This document shows, one piece after another, positions 1-10,475 of a stretch of 64,000 bases of DNA. The stretch is from an uncultured Tenacibaculum sp. (lineage in GTDB: Bacteria; Bacteroidota; Bacteroidia; Flavobacteriales; Flavobacteriaceae), in NCBI RefSeq assembly GCF_947495995.1, contig NZ_CANMAX010000002.1, forward strand, positions 496,001-560,000, given 5' to 3'. Below the pieces are notes generated by a model, which ran no database searches, had not been told where the DNA came from, and worked only from the letters and a program-made list of their open reading frames with translations. The position numbers were made by a program, and so were the translations under genes. Position 1 is the stretch's first letter, and every line of letters begins with the position of its first letter.

Positions 1-1318
1 AAATTGCAAATGAGATAGCTCCATTTCTATGAATTTCTTCAAATGTGATTTCCCATTCATTATGACATTCTTCACCATTCATTGTTACCATTGGATATAA
101 AGCTGCACCATTAGTAAAACCTAATTTCTCAGCATTCTCTATAGCTTTGTCCAATTGATTGTAACGGTATGTTAATAAGCTTTTTGCTACTTCTTGGTTT
201 TTAGTAGCCATATAGAAAGGTAAACAATATGCTTCTGTATCCCAATATGTACTTCCACCATATTTTTCTCCGGTAAATCCTTTCGGACCAATGTTTAATC
301 GAGCATCTTTACCTAAATATGTATGATTTAATTGCATGATATTAAACCGAATACCTTGTTGAGCTTTAACATCACCTTCAATAGTAATATCGGCCATTTC
401 CCAAATATTACCCCAAGCTTCTTTTTGTTGAGTTAATAAAGTAGCAAAACCTAAATCTGTAGCTAATTTTAAAGTATTTTTAGCTGCAGTAATTAATTGA
501 TTTTTATCGTGATTTCTATCAACTACATAACCACCAAATTTGTGTATCGTAGCTGTTTCATTAGCTTTAGTTTCAAGAACATATTTAAAACTAACTTTAG
601 TTTCAGTCTCTATAATTACTGGAGAAGCTTCTTGTTTCGCCGAGTTTGCAAATAATTCTGATTGCATAAAAGTACACGTATGAAAATTAGTTTTCATTGT
701 GTGCGCTTCTATAAATGCTTGTCCGTTTTCAGCTAAAACATTAACAGTATTCCAGAATTGATCGTCCCAATTACTATCTTCATTCTGAATGCCACTATCT
801 AAATAAGGTTCAAAAGTAATAGTAGCATCACCAGAAATTGGAGTTACGTTATATTCAATAGCTCCAACTTCATCTAAATCAACACTTAAAAAACGTTTAG
901 TATTAACTTGTATTTTAATATCATTGGCTAAAACTGCAGTAAAACTACGTGATAACCAACCTTCTTTCATGTTTAATTCACGTTTAAAATCTGAAACTTC
1001 TTTACAAGTATGTAAATCAAGTTCTTCATTATTAACGTATACATTTATTCCTATCCAATTAGGAGCATTCAAAACTTTAGCAAAATACTCTGGATATCCA
1101 TTTTTCCACCAACCAACTCTAGTTTTATCTGGGTAATATACACCTCCGATATAACTTCCTTGAAAGGTTTCTCCTGAATATTTTTCTTCAAAATTAGCGC
1201 GTTGTCCCATGGCACCATTACCAATACTGAATAAACTTTCAGAAGATTTTACACGATCTTCATTATATCCTTCTTCAATAATAGACCATTCGTTAGGTAT
1301 GATATAATCTTGGTTCAT
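1..1318 (-). CDS. GH65 maltose phosphorylase (C-terminal part outside window)
   Basis: Reading leftward from an ATG at 1318, the frame stays open for 439 codons to the window edge. The protein begins MNQDYIIPNEWSIIEEGYNE and shows the GH65 N-terminal beta-sandwich, then the start of the (alpha/alpha)6 barrel with YWDTEAYCLPF near residue 359 and an ALYPMVTMNGEECHNEWE stretch near the edge. Family members are about 750-770 residues, so roughly 60 percent is visible; the catalytic Glu lies beyond the edge. GH65 enzymes phosphorolyse maltose (some kojibiose or trehalose) to glucose and beta-glucose-1-phosphate. The stop of the beta-phosphoglucomutase gene is 23 bp upstream, so the two act in sequence. 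Maltose specificity is inferred from this neighbourhood. Confidence 0.9.
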   Translation of the reverse strand, partial: MNQDYIIPNEWSIIEEGYNEDRVKSSESLFSIGNGAMGQRANFEEKYSGETFQGSYIGGVYYPDKTRVGWWKNGYPEYFAKVLNAPNWIGINVYVNNEELDLHTCKEVSDFKRELNMKEGWLSRSFTAVLANDIKIQVNTKRFLSVDLDEVGAIEYNVTPISGDATITFEPYLDSGIQNEDSNWDDQFWNTVNVLAENGQAFIEAHTMKTNFHTCTFMQSELFANSAKQEASPVIIETETKVSFKYVLETKANETATIHKFGGYVVDRNHDKNQLITAAKNTLKLATDLGFATLLTQQKEAWGNIWEMADITIEGDVKAQQGIRFNIMQLNHTYLGKDARLNIGPKGFTGEKYGGSTYWDTEAYCLPFYMATKNQEVAKSLLTYRYNQLDKAIENAEKLGFTNGAALYPMVTMNGEECHNEWEITFEEIHRNGAISFAI

Positions 1319-1341
1319 TTCTAGTTTAATTGTTGTGGGGG

Positions 1342-2013
1342 TTAGTGTTTGTTTATAAGTTCAGTAATAAATTCTGTAGTGATTTCTGTAAAATCTTGAA
1401 AAACAAAATCTGCTTCAGATAATACATCCTCTTCTCCAATACCAATTGACACCATATTTGCTGCATTAGCTGCCTGAATACCTGCAATTGAATCTTCGAA
1501 GACTATACAATGTTCTGGTTGTATATCTAAATTTTTAGCGGCAATCATAAAAACTTCGGGGTCTGGTTTTGCTTTTGAAACATTGGTTCCATCTACAATT
1601 GCATCAAATGTATCGTACAGTGCTACTTTCTTTAAGATAGTTCTGGCATTCTTACTCGCCGAACCTAAAGCAACACCTTGATTTTCGTCTTTTAGAAGAT
1701 CTAAGACTTTTGGAACATCAACTAAAATCTCATCTTTAGTCATTGTTTCTATGTAAGATAAGTAATCTTGATTTTTCTTATCCATCAATTGATTAAACTC
1801 TTCTTCGGAAATAGAAACTCCACCCCAATTCAGTATTTTTTCTAGGGATTTTACTCTACTTACTCCTTTTAATTGTTCGTTCTGATCTTCTGTAAAATCG
1901 ATACCTAAATCGTTAGCCAGCTTTTTCCAAGCTAAAAAATGGTATTTAGCAGTGTCTACAATAACACCGTCTAAATCAAATATGAATCCTTTTTTATTCA
2001 TTTTCAATTTCAA
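1342..2013 (-). CDS. pgmB: beta-phosphoglucomutase (HAD family)
   Basis: A 223-residue HAD phosphotransferase. FDLDGVIVDT at residues 12-21 supplies the nucleophile and acid/base Asp; the cap domain follows, then SASKN (motif II), the Lys in SKAKPDPEVF (motif III) and FEDSIAGIQAA (motif IV). Length fits the family. It converts beta-glucose-1-phosphate from the neighbouring phosphorylase to glucose-6-phosphate in the cytoplasm. The first ATG overlaps the end of the transporter gene by 20 bp; an alternative ATG four codons later (2001) would overlap by 8 bp and begins MNKKGF, closer to relatives. Confidence 0.93.
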   Translation of the reverse strand: MKLKMNKKGFIFDLDGVIVDTAKYHFLAWKKLANDLGIDFTEDQNEQLKGVSRVKSLEKILNWGGVSISEEEFNQLMDKKNQDYLSYIETMTKDEILVDVPKVLDLLKDENQGVALGSASKNARTILKKVALYDTFDAIVDGTNVSKAKPDPEVFMIAAKNLDIQPEHCIVFEDSIAGIQAANAANMVSIGIGEEDVLSEADFVFQDFTEITTEFITELINKH

Positions 2014-3376
2014 TTTCGTACGTAATTGCTTTCTTGTTAGTTATTAAAAAGTTAGATAGGCCTGCTAGGACTAATGAAATACCTGCTACAAGCATTGCAT
2101 TAATAGCTTCTTTTCCAAAAAGATTAGAAATAAATACGATACCTCCAATTGCAGCTATAATCTGTGGAATTACTATAAACATGTTAAAAATTCCCATAAT
2201 TACTCCCATTTTCTTAGGATCTACAGAACTTGATAACATTGCATATGGCATAGAAAGTATACTACCCCAAGCAAAACCGATAAGTATAAATGAAATTGTT
2301 AGATATTCATGTGAAGGAATAAACTTCATGATTAAAAAACCAATTCCTCCAAGAATTAGAGAAACCATGTGTACATATTTTCTATTGATTCTTCTTTTTG
2401 ATGTGTAAAGAACTAAAAGTAAGGCAAAAGCCATAGATGATAATCCATAAACTCCCATGTAAGATCCTACAGAGTTAGATGCTTTTTGAAAAGCTGTGTT
2501 AGCTACATTATACGCTTCTAATTCTTTAGGGTTATCCATATTATAACTTTCTTTTACTGGAGCTGGAGCGTCAAATACATGTTCTGTTAAGGCTGGATTA
2601 GCCATACTCCACATCGTAAAAAATGCAAACCAACTGAAAAACTGAATCACTCCTAATCTTTTCATTGTAGTAGGCATACTACCAATGTTATTAATGATAT
2701 CTGGTATGAATTGATTTTTCTTAGCTTTTTCACGTTCGAATTCTTCCATATCTTCAGGAGGATATTCTGATGTTGTAAAGACTGTATAAAGTATACTAAC
2801 TAAAAATACAAAAGCACCTACAGCAAAAGCAACTTTTACAGACATAGGAACTACTCCTTGTGCAGCAGAATCGCTAACACCTAATGTAGAAACTAGCCAA
2901 GGTAAATTACTTGCTACCCAAGTACCAATACCAATAATTAATGTTTGTACTACAAAACCATATGAACGCTGTGATTCTGGTAATTTATCGGCTACTAAAG
3001 CTCTAAATGGTTCCATTGAAACATTAATGGAAGCATCTAAAATCCATAGAAAACCACCAGCCATCCATAATGCAGGCGAATGAGGCACAAAAAATAATGC
3101 TAAGGAACTTAAAACAGCTCCAATAAGAAAATAGGGTCTTCTTCTTCCCCACTTTGGACTCCAAGTTCTATCACTTAAATATCCAATAATTGGTTGTACA
3201 AGTAAACCTGTTAAAGGAGCAGCAATCCACATTAATGGAATATCGTCTTTAGACGCTCCTAAGGTTTGAAAAATTCTTGACATAAATCCACCTTGTAAGG
3301 CGAATCCAAATTGAATTCCAAGAAAACCAAAACTCATGTTCCAGATTTCCCAGAAACTTAATTTACGCTTGTTCAT
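1994..3376 (-). CDS. MFS sugar symporter, GPH/SLC45-like, probable maltose importer
   Basis: A 460-residue polytopic membrane protein with about 12 predicted helices. The family signature between helices 2 and 3 is visible as [18 protein letters not shown], and the N terminus ([20 protein letters not shown]) is typical of sugar transporters found next to bacteroidetal maltose phosphorylases. It would carry maltose or short maltodextrins across the inner membrane after the SusCD complex brings them into the periplasm. It is translationally coupled to the phosphoglucomutase gene (20 bp overlap). The 133 bp upstream separate it from the regulator and hold no obvious terminator. Confidence 0.88.
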   Translation of the reverse strand: MNKRKLSFWEIWNMSFGFLGIQFGFALQGGFMSRIFQTLGASKDDIPLMWIAAPLTGLLVQPIIGYLSDRTWSPKWGRRRPYFLIGAVLSSLALFFVPHSPALWMAGGFLWILDASINVSMEPFRALVADKLPESQRSYGFVVQTLIIGIGTWVASNLPWLVSTLGVSDSAAQGVVPMSVKVAFAVGAFVFLVSILYTVFTTSEYPPEDMEEFEREKAKKNQFIPDIINNIGSMPTTMKRLGVIQFFSWFAFFTMWSMANPALTEHVFDAPAPVKESYNMDNPKELEAYNVANTAFQKASNSVGSYMGVYGLSSMAFALLLVLYTSKRRINRKYVHMVSLILGGIGFLIMKFIPSHEYLTISFILIGFAWGSILSMPYAMLSSSVDPKKMGVIMGIFNMFIVIPQIIAAIGGIVFISNLFGKEAINAMLVAGISLVLAGLSNFLITNKKAITYEIEIENE

Positions 3377-3509
3377 TATCGTAAAGTATTGTTAGTTATA
3401 TACTACGATAAGCGCTAGACTTATCATTCTTTTTTGCGGAAGTAAGATTATCGATAAGTCTAAATATGCGGTAAATATATAAATTTTATTTACACAGCAA
3501 AGAAATAAA

Positions 3510-4526
3510 TCAAGATTTACTTGATTCTCTAAGCTTTAAATTACTAGAAATCACCTTAGTTTGAGGAAATCTCTCGTTGTCTTTATTCTCTATTCTATCA
3601 ATTAGTAATTCAGCAGCTTGTTCACCCATCGTATAACCGTGTTGTACTACTGTTGTTATAGAAGGAGAAGAATATTTAGAAATTAATCCATCAGTAAACC
3701 CTATTACAGATAAATCTTCAGGGATATTTAGTTTCTTTTCTTTAGCTATTTTAATCGCTGTAGCTGCATAAATTTCATTTACAGCAAAAACGGCATCTAA
3801 TTCTTGATTGAAAAGCACTTTAATTTGCTCATAAATATCTTGCTCTTCATCAACATTAATAATCATAGCTTTATCTACAGCTATTCCTTGCTCTTTTAAA
3901 GCTCTTTCATAGCCTTGATAGCGATCTAAGCCGACAGTTACATGCTCTGGAGTTGTAACTATACCTATTTTTTTACAACCAATATCGGTTAAATATTTAG
4001 TAGCCTTATACCCTGCTCCAATATCATCTACAATTACTTTATCACAACGAATAGATTCATGTACCCTGTCAAATAATACAATAGGCATTTCATTATCAAT
4101 CAATCTGTAAAAATGGTCTAAAGCTTTGTTTCGAAGTGTTTCTTTAGCAATTGAAACTATTAGTCCATCTACACTACCATTTGTTAATACATTAATAGTT
4201 TCTATCTCTTTCTGTTGATCTTCATTAGAGAAACAAACCATGATATTATAGCCTCTTTCGTTGGCTACTTTTTCAATCCCACTAATTACTGTAGAAAAGA
4301 AATGATGCACAATTTTAGGTAATACTATACCAATTACTTTGGTCTTTTGATTTCTAAGTTGTAATGCTAAATTATTAGGTCTATAGTTATAATAATTTGC
4401 ATAAGCTTTAATTCTATCTTTAGTTTCTTGACTAATCTCATGGCTATCACGAAGTGCTTTCGAAACCGTCGATGTAGATACTCCTAATTCTTTTGCTATT
4501 ATTTTTATGGTAATTTTTGGCTTCAT
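3510..4526 (-). CDS. LacI-family transcriptional regulator of the maltose locus
   Basis: A 338-residue LacI/GalR regulator. The N-terminal helix-turn-helix reads TIKIIAKELGVSTSTVSKAL (residues 5-24), with the hinge helix around residues 45-60 and a periplasmic-binding-protein-like effector domain for the rest (IGIVLPKIVHHFFSTVISGIE, DGLIVSIA, GFTDGLISKYSSPSITTV). It is divergent from the susCD operon and upstream of the transporter/phosphorylase genes. The palindrome at 4679-4694 is its likely target. The effector is probably a maltose-derived sugar (inference). Confidence 0.92.
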   Translation of the reverse strand: MKPKITIKIIAKELGVSTSTVSKALRDSHEISQETKDRIKAYANYYNYRPNNLALQLRNQKTKVIGIVLPKIVHHFFSTVISGIEKVANERGYNIMVCFSNEDQQKEIETINVLTNGSVDGLIVSIAKETLRNKALDHFYRLIDNEMPIVLFDRVHESIRCDKVIVDDIGAGYKATKYLTDIGCKKIGIVTTPEHVTVGLDRYQGYERALKEQGIAVDKAMIINVDEEQDIYEQIKVLFNQELDAVFAVNEIYAATAIKIAKEKKLNIPEDLSVIGFTDGLISKYSSPSITTVVQHGYTMGEQAAELLIDRIENKDNERFPQTKVISSNLKLRESSKS

Positions 4527-4678
4527 ATTTTGTGAATCTTATGATATAACAAGGGGTTTATTAAAGATGTATTTTTGTGTTGTGTTAATTACAATTTTAT
4601 TTGTAATTTTTTACAAAACTGATAAAAATTTCGGGTTATATTATTAATACGTTAAGTTAAAGTTAAAAAGTTATCAAC

Positions 4679-4694
4679 ACGAAAACGGTTTCGT
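4679..4694. promoter_or_regulatory. LacI-type operator between divergent maltose genes
   Basis: ACGAAAACGGTTTCGT is a 16-bp near-perfect palindrome centred on CG, matching 14 of 16 positions (arms ACGAAA/TTTCGT). This is the usual LacI/GalR operator form. It lies in the 278-bp gap between the regulator and susC, 110 bp before the susC start. The rest of that gap is A/T-rich, with no feature I can assign confidently. Confidence 0.72.
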
Positions 4695-4804
4695 AGCAAT
4701 AATCATTATTAGAGCGTCATTTTAATAGCTATATTCACAACGCGGAACAAAGATTATTGATAACAAACTAATTCAAATTTACGTATTTACTTAAGATTTT
4801 TTAC

Positions 4805-7732
4805 ATGAAAAAAACAAAACTATTTTTCAGTTTATTTTTGTTATGTTTTTCTTTAATAAGTTATGCACAACAGACAATTAAAGGTTCAGTTACCGAAAAG
4901 GGAACTGGAGAACCTTTACCTGGTGTTTCTATATTAGTTAAAGGAGAAGTAAGAGGAACTGAAACAGATTTTAATGGTAACTATGAAATCAAGAATGTGA
5001 AAGCATCTGATATCTTAGTTTTTTCATTTATTGGGATGAAGACTACTGAAATTAAAGTAGGTAATCAAACATCTATTAATGTACAATTAGAAGAAGATGG
5101 ACAAGTATTAGATGAAGTTGTTGTTGTTGGTTATGGTACTACTACTGTAAAAGACGCAACAGGTTCTGTAGAAGCCATCACAGAAAAACAATTTACGAAA
5201 GGTAATATTGTAACTCCAGAAAACTTATTAAATGGTAGAGTTTCTGGGGTAAGTATTAATACAAGTGGTGCACCTGGTTCTGGTTCTCAAATTAGAATTC
5301 GTGGTGGTTCATCTATTAATGCATCAAACGATCCTTTAATTATTATAGACGGTTTACCAATTACTAACAGTAATGTAGGTGGTTCTAGAGGTATTTTAGC
5401 TACAATCAATCCTAATGATATCGAATCTTTTTCTGTATTAAAGGATGCTTCTGCTACTGCAATCTATGGATCTCGCGCATCTAACGGTGTTATTATCATT
5501 ACTACTAAAAAAGGTAAATCTACTTGGTCTTTAGATTTTGATACTCAAGTAACGACAGGAAAAATTAACAATCGTATTAATGTATTTTCTGCGGATGAGT
5601 TTAGAAACTTAGTAAACTCTCAACCAATTAGCGGAACTTTAGATGCTTCTTTATTAGGAAACGCAAGTACAGATTGGCAAGATCAAATTTTTAGAAACAC
5701 AGTTTCTACGATACATAACTTAACAGCAAGAGGAACAATGTTCGATGTAATTCCAGTTAGATTATCTGTTGGATTTAACGAACAAGAAGGAGCTTTATTA
5801 ACTTCTGAGTTTATTAGAAGAAATGTTTCTGTAGCTTTAAGTCCTTCTTTATTAAATGATCATTTAAAGATTAACTTAAACTATACTAGAGCTTTTGAAA
5901 ATAACCGTTTCGCTGATTCTGGTCAAATTGGAGCTGCTTTACGTTACGATCCTACACAACCTGTTTTTGATAGTAGTTCTCCATTTGGTGGTTTTTACCA
6001 ACATTTAAATGGTACAGGTGTTGCTAATGGTACTCAAAACCCAGTTGCTGCATTATTACAAACAAATAACACTGGTGCGTCTTTCAGACAGTATGGTAAC
6101 TTACAGTTTGATTATAAAATGCATTTTTTACCAGAATTAAGAGCTGTAATTAATTTAGGTTATGATAGAACTGCTGGTTCTACAAAAAACTTTAGTAGTT
6201 TACAAATTCCAGCTGCTGCCGCTGCAGTATTCGTTGGTAATGATTCTGAATCAGAATCAATAAGAGTTAACCAATTATTAGATGGTTACTTAAACTATAA
6301 AAAAGATTTTTCTGATAAAATTTCGGGAGATTTCACTGCTGGGTATTCTTACCAAAAGTTCAAATTTGATGGAAGTAATACTGGAAACAGAAGAGATGCA
6401 ACTTCTTTACCGCAAACGTTTGCAGATCCTGATGTAGTTTTAATCGGTTTCTTTGGTAGAGCTAATTTCAGTTTCTTAGATAAGTATTTATTAACGTTAA
6501 ACTATAGACGTGACGGAACTTCTCGTTTTTCATCTAAAAACAGATGGGGTAACTTCCCTGGAGCTGCATTAGCTTGGAAAATTAGCGAAGAAGATTTCTT
6601 AAAAGAGTCTAGTTTTGTTTCTAGCTTAAAATTAAGAGCTAGTTATGGTGTTACTGGTCAGCAAGAAATTGATGAGAAAGATGTTTTCTTAAGTAGATAT
6701 AGAGCTGGTGATCAAAACTCTCAATATTTATTTGGTGGTGTACCAATTGCTACAAATATTCCTTCTGCTATTAATGAAGCTTTAAAATGGGAAGAAACAG
6801 CAACAATTGAATTTGGTATAGATTACGGTTTATTCAATGATAGAATTTCTGGATCTGTAAGTGCATTCCAAAAGAATTCTACAGACTTACTTTTTGATGC
6901 TCCTACTCCATTAAACTTTACAAACAGAATCATCCAAAACGTTGGTGAATTACAAATTAGAGGTTTAGAATTTTCTATTAACTCAAACGTTATAGACACT
7001 AACGACATGAGTTTAGACTTCAATTTCAATGGAATTGTGTTTGATAGAGAGATTAAAGATTTAACTTCTGGATTCGATTTCCAAACCGGAGGAATTTCAG
7101 GTGGTACAGGTTCAGATATCCAAATCAACAGAGTTGGTCAAGCTCCAAGAGCTTTTTATGTGTTAAAGCAATTATATGATACTAATGGTAACCCAATTGA
7201 AGGTGGTTACTTAGACATAAACGGTGATGGAATTATTAATGCTAGCGATAGATATTTAAAAGAAAGTCCAGATCCAGACGTAATTTTAGGATTCCAAAGT
7301 AACTTTAACTACAAAAACTTTGACCTATCATTTAATTTAAGAGCGAATATTGGGAATTATGTTTATAATAACGTAAATTCATCAAGAGCACAATTAAACT
7401 TATTACGTGACAACGCTGTATTAGGTAACATTCCTACTTCAGTATTACAAACGAACTTCAGAAATACAGCAGATGTATTACTTTCTGATATATACGTTGA
7501 GAATGCTTCTTTCTTAAGAATGGATAACATTACAATAGGTTATACATTTAACAGACCTATTAAAAAATTCTCTAAAAACAGTATCAGAATCTGGACAGGT
7601 ATGCAAAACGTGTTTACTTGGACAAACTATTCTGGTTTAGATCCTGAAGTTACAGGTTCTGACCCTGGTATTGATAATGTTATTTATCCTAGATCAAGAA
7701 ATATCTTATTCGGAGCAAATATTAAATTCTAA
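4805..7732 (+). CDS. susC: SusC/RagA TonB-linked outer-membrane glucan importer
   Basis: A 975-residue protein with signal peptide (about residues 1-21, cut after SYA), a carboxypeptidase-regulatory-like domain (about 23-98, GTVTE/TDFNGNYEIKN type), a TonB box region (EVVVVGYGTT), a plug domain (about 115-235, ending DASATAIYGSRASNGVIIITTKKG) and a 22-strand barrel ending in NILFGANIKF. With the SusD lipoprotein encoded 9 bp downstream it forms the lidded outer-membrane transporter. The adjacent amylase, phosphorylase and LacI genes point to maltodextrin as substrate. The LacI-type operator upstream suggests sugar control. Confidence 0.95.
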   Translation: MKKTKLFFSLFLLCFSLISYAQQTIKGSVTEKGTGEPLPGVSILVKGEVRGTETDFNGNYEIKNVKASDILVFSFIGMKTTEIKVGNQTSINVQLEEDGQVLDEVVVVGYGTTTVKDATGSVEAITEKQFTKGNIVTPENLLNGRVSGVSINTSGAPGSGSQIRIRGGSSINASNDPLIIIDGLPITNSNVGGSRGILATINPNDIESFSVLKDASATAIYGSRASNGVIIITTKKGKSTWSLDFDTQVTTGKINNRINVFSADEFRNLVNSQPISGTLDASLLGNASTDWQDQIFRNTVSTIHNLTARGTMFDVIPVRLSVGFNEQEGALLTSEFIRRNVSVALSPSLLNDHLKINLNYTRAFENNRFADSGQIGAALRYDPTQPVFDSSSPFGGFYQHLNGTGVANGTQNPVAALLQTNNTGASFRQYGNLQFDYKMHFLPELRAVINLGYDRTAGSTKNFSSLQIPAAAAAVFVGNDSESESIRVNQLLDGYLNYKKDFSDKISGDFTAGYSYQKFKFDGSNTGNRRDATSLPQTFADPDVVLIGFFGRANFSFLDKYLLTLNYRRDGTSRFSSKNRWGNFPGAALAWKISEEDFLKESSFVSSLKLRASYGVTGQQEIDEKDVFLSRYRAGDQNSQYLFGGVPIATNIPSAINEALKWEETATIEFGIDYGLFNDRISGSVSAFQKNSTDLLFDAPTPLNFTNRIIQNVGELQIRGLEFSINSNVIDTNDMSLDFNFNGIVFDREIKDLTSGFDFQTGGISGGTGSDIQINRVGQAPRAFYVLKQLYDTNGNPIEGGYLDINGDGIINASDRYLKESPDPDVILGFQSNFNYKNFDLSFNLRANIGNYVYNNVNSSRAQLNLLRDNAVLGNIPTSVLQTNFRNTADVLLSDIYVENASFLRMDNITIGYTFNRPIKKFSKNSIRIWTGMQNVFTWTNYSGLDPEVTGSDPGIDNVIYPRSRNILFGANIKF

Positions 7733-7741
7733 AAAGAAAAA

Positions 7742-9349
7742 ATGAATATCAAGAAAAATATAAAATCGGTATTATTTTTTGCAGTGATGGCATTTTCAGT
7801 GTCTTCATGTACAGAAGATTTAAATATTATACCAAATGATGATCAGACTACATTAAGCGATGAGCTTTTTGAGAATGAGAGCGCATATAAAGAGGTTTTA
7901 GCGGGTGTTTATGCTAACTTTTCTTTAACTGGAACAGACGGACCTAGATCTTCTAACTTAGATGGTGTAGATGCTGGTACAGGACAATATGGTCGTACAT
8001 TATTATACTTACAAACACTTTCTGCAGATCAAATGATTTGGTCTTACGAAAACGATCAAGGTACTGCAGAAATTCAACGTGCAATTTGGACTCCTCAAAA
8101 CCCTATTATTTTAGGTATGTTTGAAAGAGTTAGGGCTTCTATCGGTTTCGCTAATAACTTCTTAAGAGAAACTACTGATGAGAAATTAGATGCTAGAAAT
8201 GTATCTGAAGATACACGTCAAGAAATCGTTACGTATAGAGCTGAAGCTAGATTAATTAGAGCTATTGCATATTATCACTTAATGGATTTATTCGGTAAAG
8301 CTCCTTTTTCTGATGAAACTACAGAAATTAATAGTAGACCAGAAGAAGCATCTAGAAGTGAATTATTTACTTTCATAGAATCTGAATTAAAAGCAATCGA
8401 AGACGATTTAGCTAATCCTAGACAAAATGAATACGGAAGAGCTGATAAAGCTGTTGCTTGGATGGTTTTAGCTAAAATCTATTTAAATGCTGAAGTTTAT
8501 GTTGGTACAGATCGTTATACAGATTGTATCGAATACTGTAATAAAATCATAAACGGTGGTTTCTCTTTAGCGCCAAACTATTTAGATTTATTTAAAGCTG
8601 ATAATGATCAAGGTGCTGCAAGAAATGAAATCATTTTTGCATTCATTTCAGATGGTTTTTCAGTTCAAAACTTCGGTCCTACTACAGTAATGATTAACGG
8701 TGCTGTTGGTAGTTTAGAAAGAAATGGAGAATCTTTAGGTGTTACTGCCGAAGGTTGGGGTGGTGCTTTACGTGTAAGAAAAGAATTTGCTGACTTATTT
8801 AATGGTGGTTCATTCTTAACTGATACTAGAAACACTTTAATTACAGCTGGAAGACCTGTAACTATTACAGATATTGCTGATAGAGATACTGGGTATGTAA
8901 TTGCTAAGTATTCAAACTTAAATACTGCTGGAGTTTCAAGTGGATTAAGTCAAGATTTCGTAGATACTGATTTCCCTTTATTTAGACTTGCAGATGTTCA
9001 TTTAATGTATGCTGAAGCTGTTTTACGTGGTGGTTCAGGAGGAACTATTGGTGAGGCTGTAACTTTAGTAAATCAATTAAGAACAAGAGCTAATAATCCA
9101 CAATCTGTTACAGTTTCAGATTTAACTTTAGACTTCATAATAGATGAAAGATCTAGAGAGTTACACTGGGAAGGACACAGAAGACAAGATTTAATTCGTT
9201 TCAACCGTTTTACTGGTGGAAATTATAATTGGGCTTGGAAAGGAAATGCTTCTAATGGTATCGCAATACCTAATCATTTAGATTTATATCCTATTCCTGC
9301 TAGTAGTTTAGCGTCTAATCCTAATTTAACGCCTAATCCAGGTTACTAA
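7742..9349 (+). CDS. susD: SusD/RagB starch-binding outer-membrane lipoprotein
   Basis: A 535-residue lipoprotein. The N terminus is a lipoprotein signal with lipobox SVSSC (Cys23). The SusD fold is recognisable from the N-terminal ELFENESAYKEVLAGVYANFSL segment, the TPR-like ARLIRAIAYYHLMDLFGKAPF segment and the C-terminal RSRELHWEGHRRQDLIRFNRF block. It sits on the SusC barrel and captures oligosaccharide. It is 9 bp downstream of susC and 15 bp before the next lipoprotein gene, so it is in the same operon. Confidence 0.95.
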   Translation: MNIKKNIKSVLFFAVMAFSVSSCTEDLNIIPNDDQTTLSDELFENESAYKEVLAGVYANFSLTGTDGPRSSNLDGVDAGTGQYGRTLLYLQTLSADQMIWSYENDQGTAEIQRAIWTPQNPIILGMFERVRASIGFANNFLRETTDEKLDARNVSEDTRQEIVTYRAEARLIRAIAYYHLMDLFGKAPFSDETTEINSRPEEASRSELFTFIESELKAIEDDLANPRQNEYGRADKAVAWMVLAKIYLNAEVYVGTDRYTDCIEYCNKIINGGFSLAPNYLDLFKADNDQGAARNEIIFAFISDGFSVQNFGPTTVMINGAVGSLERNGESLGVTAEGWGGALRVRKEFADLFNGGSFLTDTRNTLITAGRPVTITDIADRDTGYVIAKYSNLNTAGVSSGLSQDFVDTDFPLFRLADVHLMYAEAVLRGGSGGTIGEAVTLVNQLRTRANNPQSVTVSDLTLDFIIDERSRELHWEGHRRQDLIRFNRFTGGNYNWAWKGNASNGIAIPNHLDLYPIPASSLASNPNLTPNPGY

Positions 9350-9364
9350 AATTATACTATCAAG

Positions 9365-10459
9365 ATGAAAAATAAATTTATATATAAAATATCTTCACTT
9401 ATACTGTTATTAGCTGCTGCTATCGGTTGTGATGACAATGCAGAAACATTCACTGTTACGAATGGTACTCCTGCTACTTTAGGTGCAATTGGTATTAATG
9501 AAATCGAATTAGATGGAAATAATACGAATAATGCTGCAGTTACTTTCGATTGGGAAAGTGCAGATTACGGTCAGCAAGGTGCTGTAGTTTATGATATAGA
9601 ATTTTCTAGTGATCAAGCGTTTACAAATCCTGTAATTGCTTCATCTTTAACAGGAGAAAATTCAGTTACTCTTTCAATGGGAGAATTAAATGCTGCAGCT
9701 GGTAATGCAGGTTTAAATCCTTTTGTTTGGGCTGATCTTTACGTTAGAATTGTTTCTTCTTTAGGAACTCAAAAATCTAACAAAGCGAATTCGAATGTGG
9801 TTTCTTTACGAGTATTTCCTTTCTTTAACTATGTTTTTAATGATTATTACATAGTTGGTGATGCTACATCTCCAGGTTGGGATAATAACAATAATAATCC
9901 TGCTTTATTTAGAGATCCTAATGATGAGAATTCCTTTAAATACACAGGTTTCTTCGGAAACGGTTTATTTAAAGTATTAGAAACAAAAGGTTTATGGCAA
10001 CCACAATGGGGAACTAACGATGGTAGTTCTATTGAAGTTAACCCTGGTGGTGGAGATGATCCTGAAAGATTCCCAAATGCTGGAGGAGCAAACATTACTC
10101 CTGGTTTCTATACATTTACTATTAATTTTGCAACGCAAAGCTTTTCGTTTGAACCGTTCGATGCTTCAGGAATTACAAGTCCTACTTCATTAGCTGTTCA
10201 AGGATCTTCAGTTGCTGCTCCAGTAACATTAAATGCTTTAGCTTTTGATGGTCATATTTGGTACGCTTCTGCTGTTAGATTAACTCCTGGTGACTTACAA
10301 TTTTTAGCAAATGGTACAGATACTTGGGGAAGCGATACTTCATTCTCAGGTACAGCAACAAATGGTGGTGCTAACATTCCTGTAATTGTTGAAGATGATT
10401 ATGATATCTGGTTTAATGATTTAACTGGAGAATATATACTTATACCGTTGAATTTATAA
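9365..10459 (+). CDS. SusE-like outer-membrane glucan-binding lipoprotein
   Basis: A 364-residue lipoprotein with lipobox AAIGC (Cys22). The N-terminal 150 residues form a SusE-type Ig-like domain (pattern VTFDWESADYGQQGAVVYDIEFS). The C-terminal half has a starch-binding-like module starting YYIVGDATSPGWDNNNNNPA. Such proteins bind starch at the cell surface beside SusCD. It lies between susD and the related lipoprotein gene with only 15-16 bp gaps. Assigned from domain pattern and operon position; the exact ligand is not shown. Confidence 0.85.
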   Translation: MKNKFIYKISSLILLLAAAIGCDDNAETFTVTNGTPATLGAIGINEIELDGNNTNNAAVTFDWESADYGQQGAVVYDIEFSSDQAFTNPVIASSLTGENSVTLSMGELNAAAGNAGLNPFVWADLYVRIVSSLGTQKSNKANSNVVSLRVFPFFNYVFNDYYIVGDATSPGWDNNNNNPALFRDPNDENSFKYTGFFGNGLFKVLETKGLWQPQWGTNDGSSIEVNPGGGDDPERFPNAGGANITPGFYTFTINFATQSFSFEPFDASGITSPTSLAVQGSSVAAPVTLNALAFDGHIWYASAVRLTPGDLQFLANGTDTWGSDTSFSGTATNGGANIPVIVEDDYDIWFNDLTGEYILIPLNL

Positions 10460-10475
10460 TTAATAGACGTTTACA

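Noticed and set aside
4570..4577. TATTTTTG as the -7 box of a susC promoter
   Set aside because: It matches TAnnTTTG, but there is no TTG 19-21 nt upstream and it is over 225 bp from the start codon, upstream of the operator.
6823..7128. Antisense ORF inside the first susC (and similar antisense ORFs at 924, 2034, 9847, 28363, 59245, 59852)
   Set aside because: They lie fully within strong coding genes on the other strand and show no independent domain.
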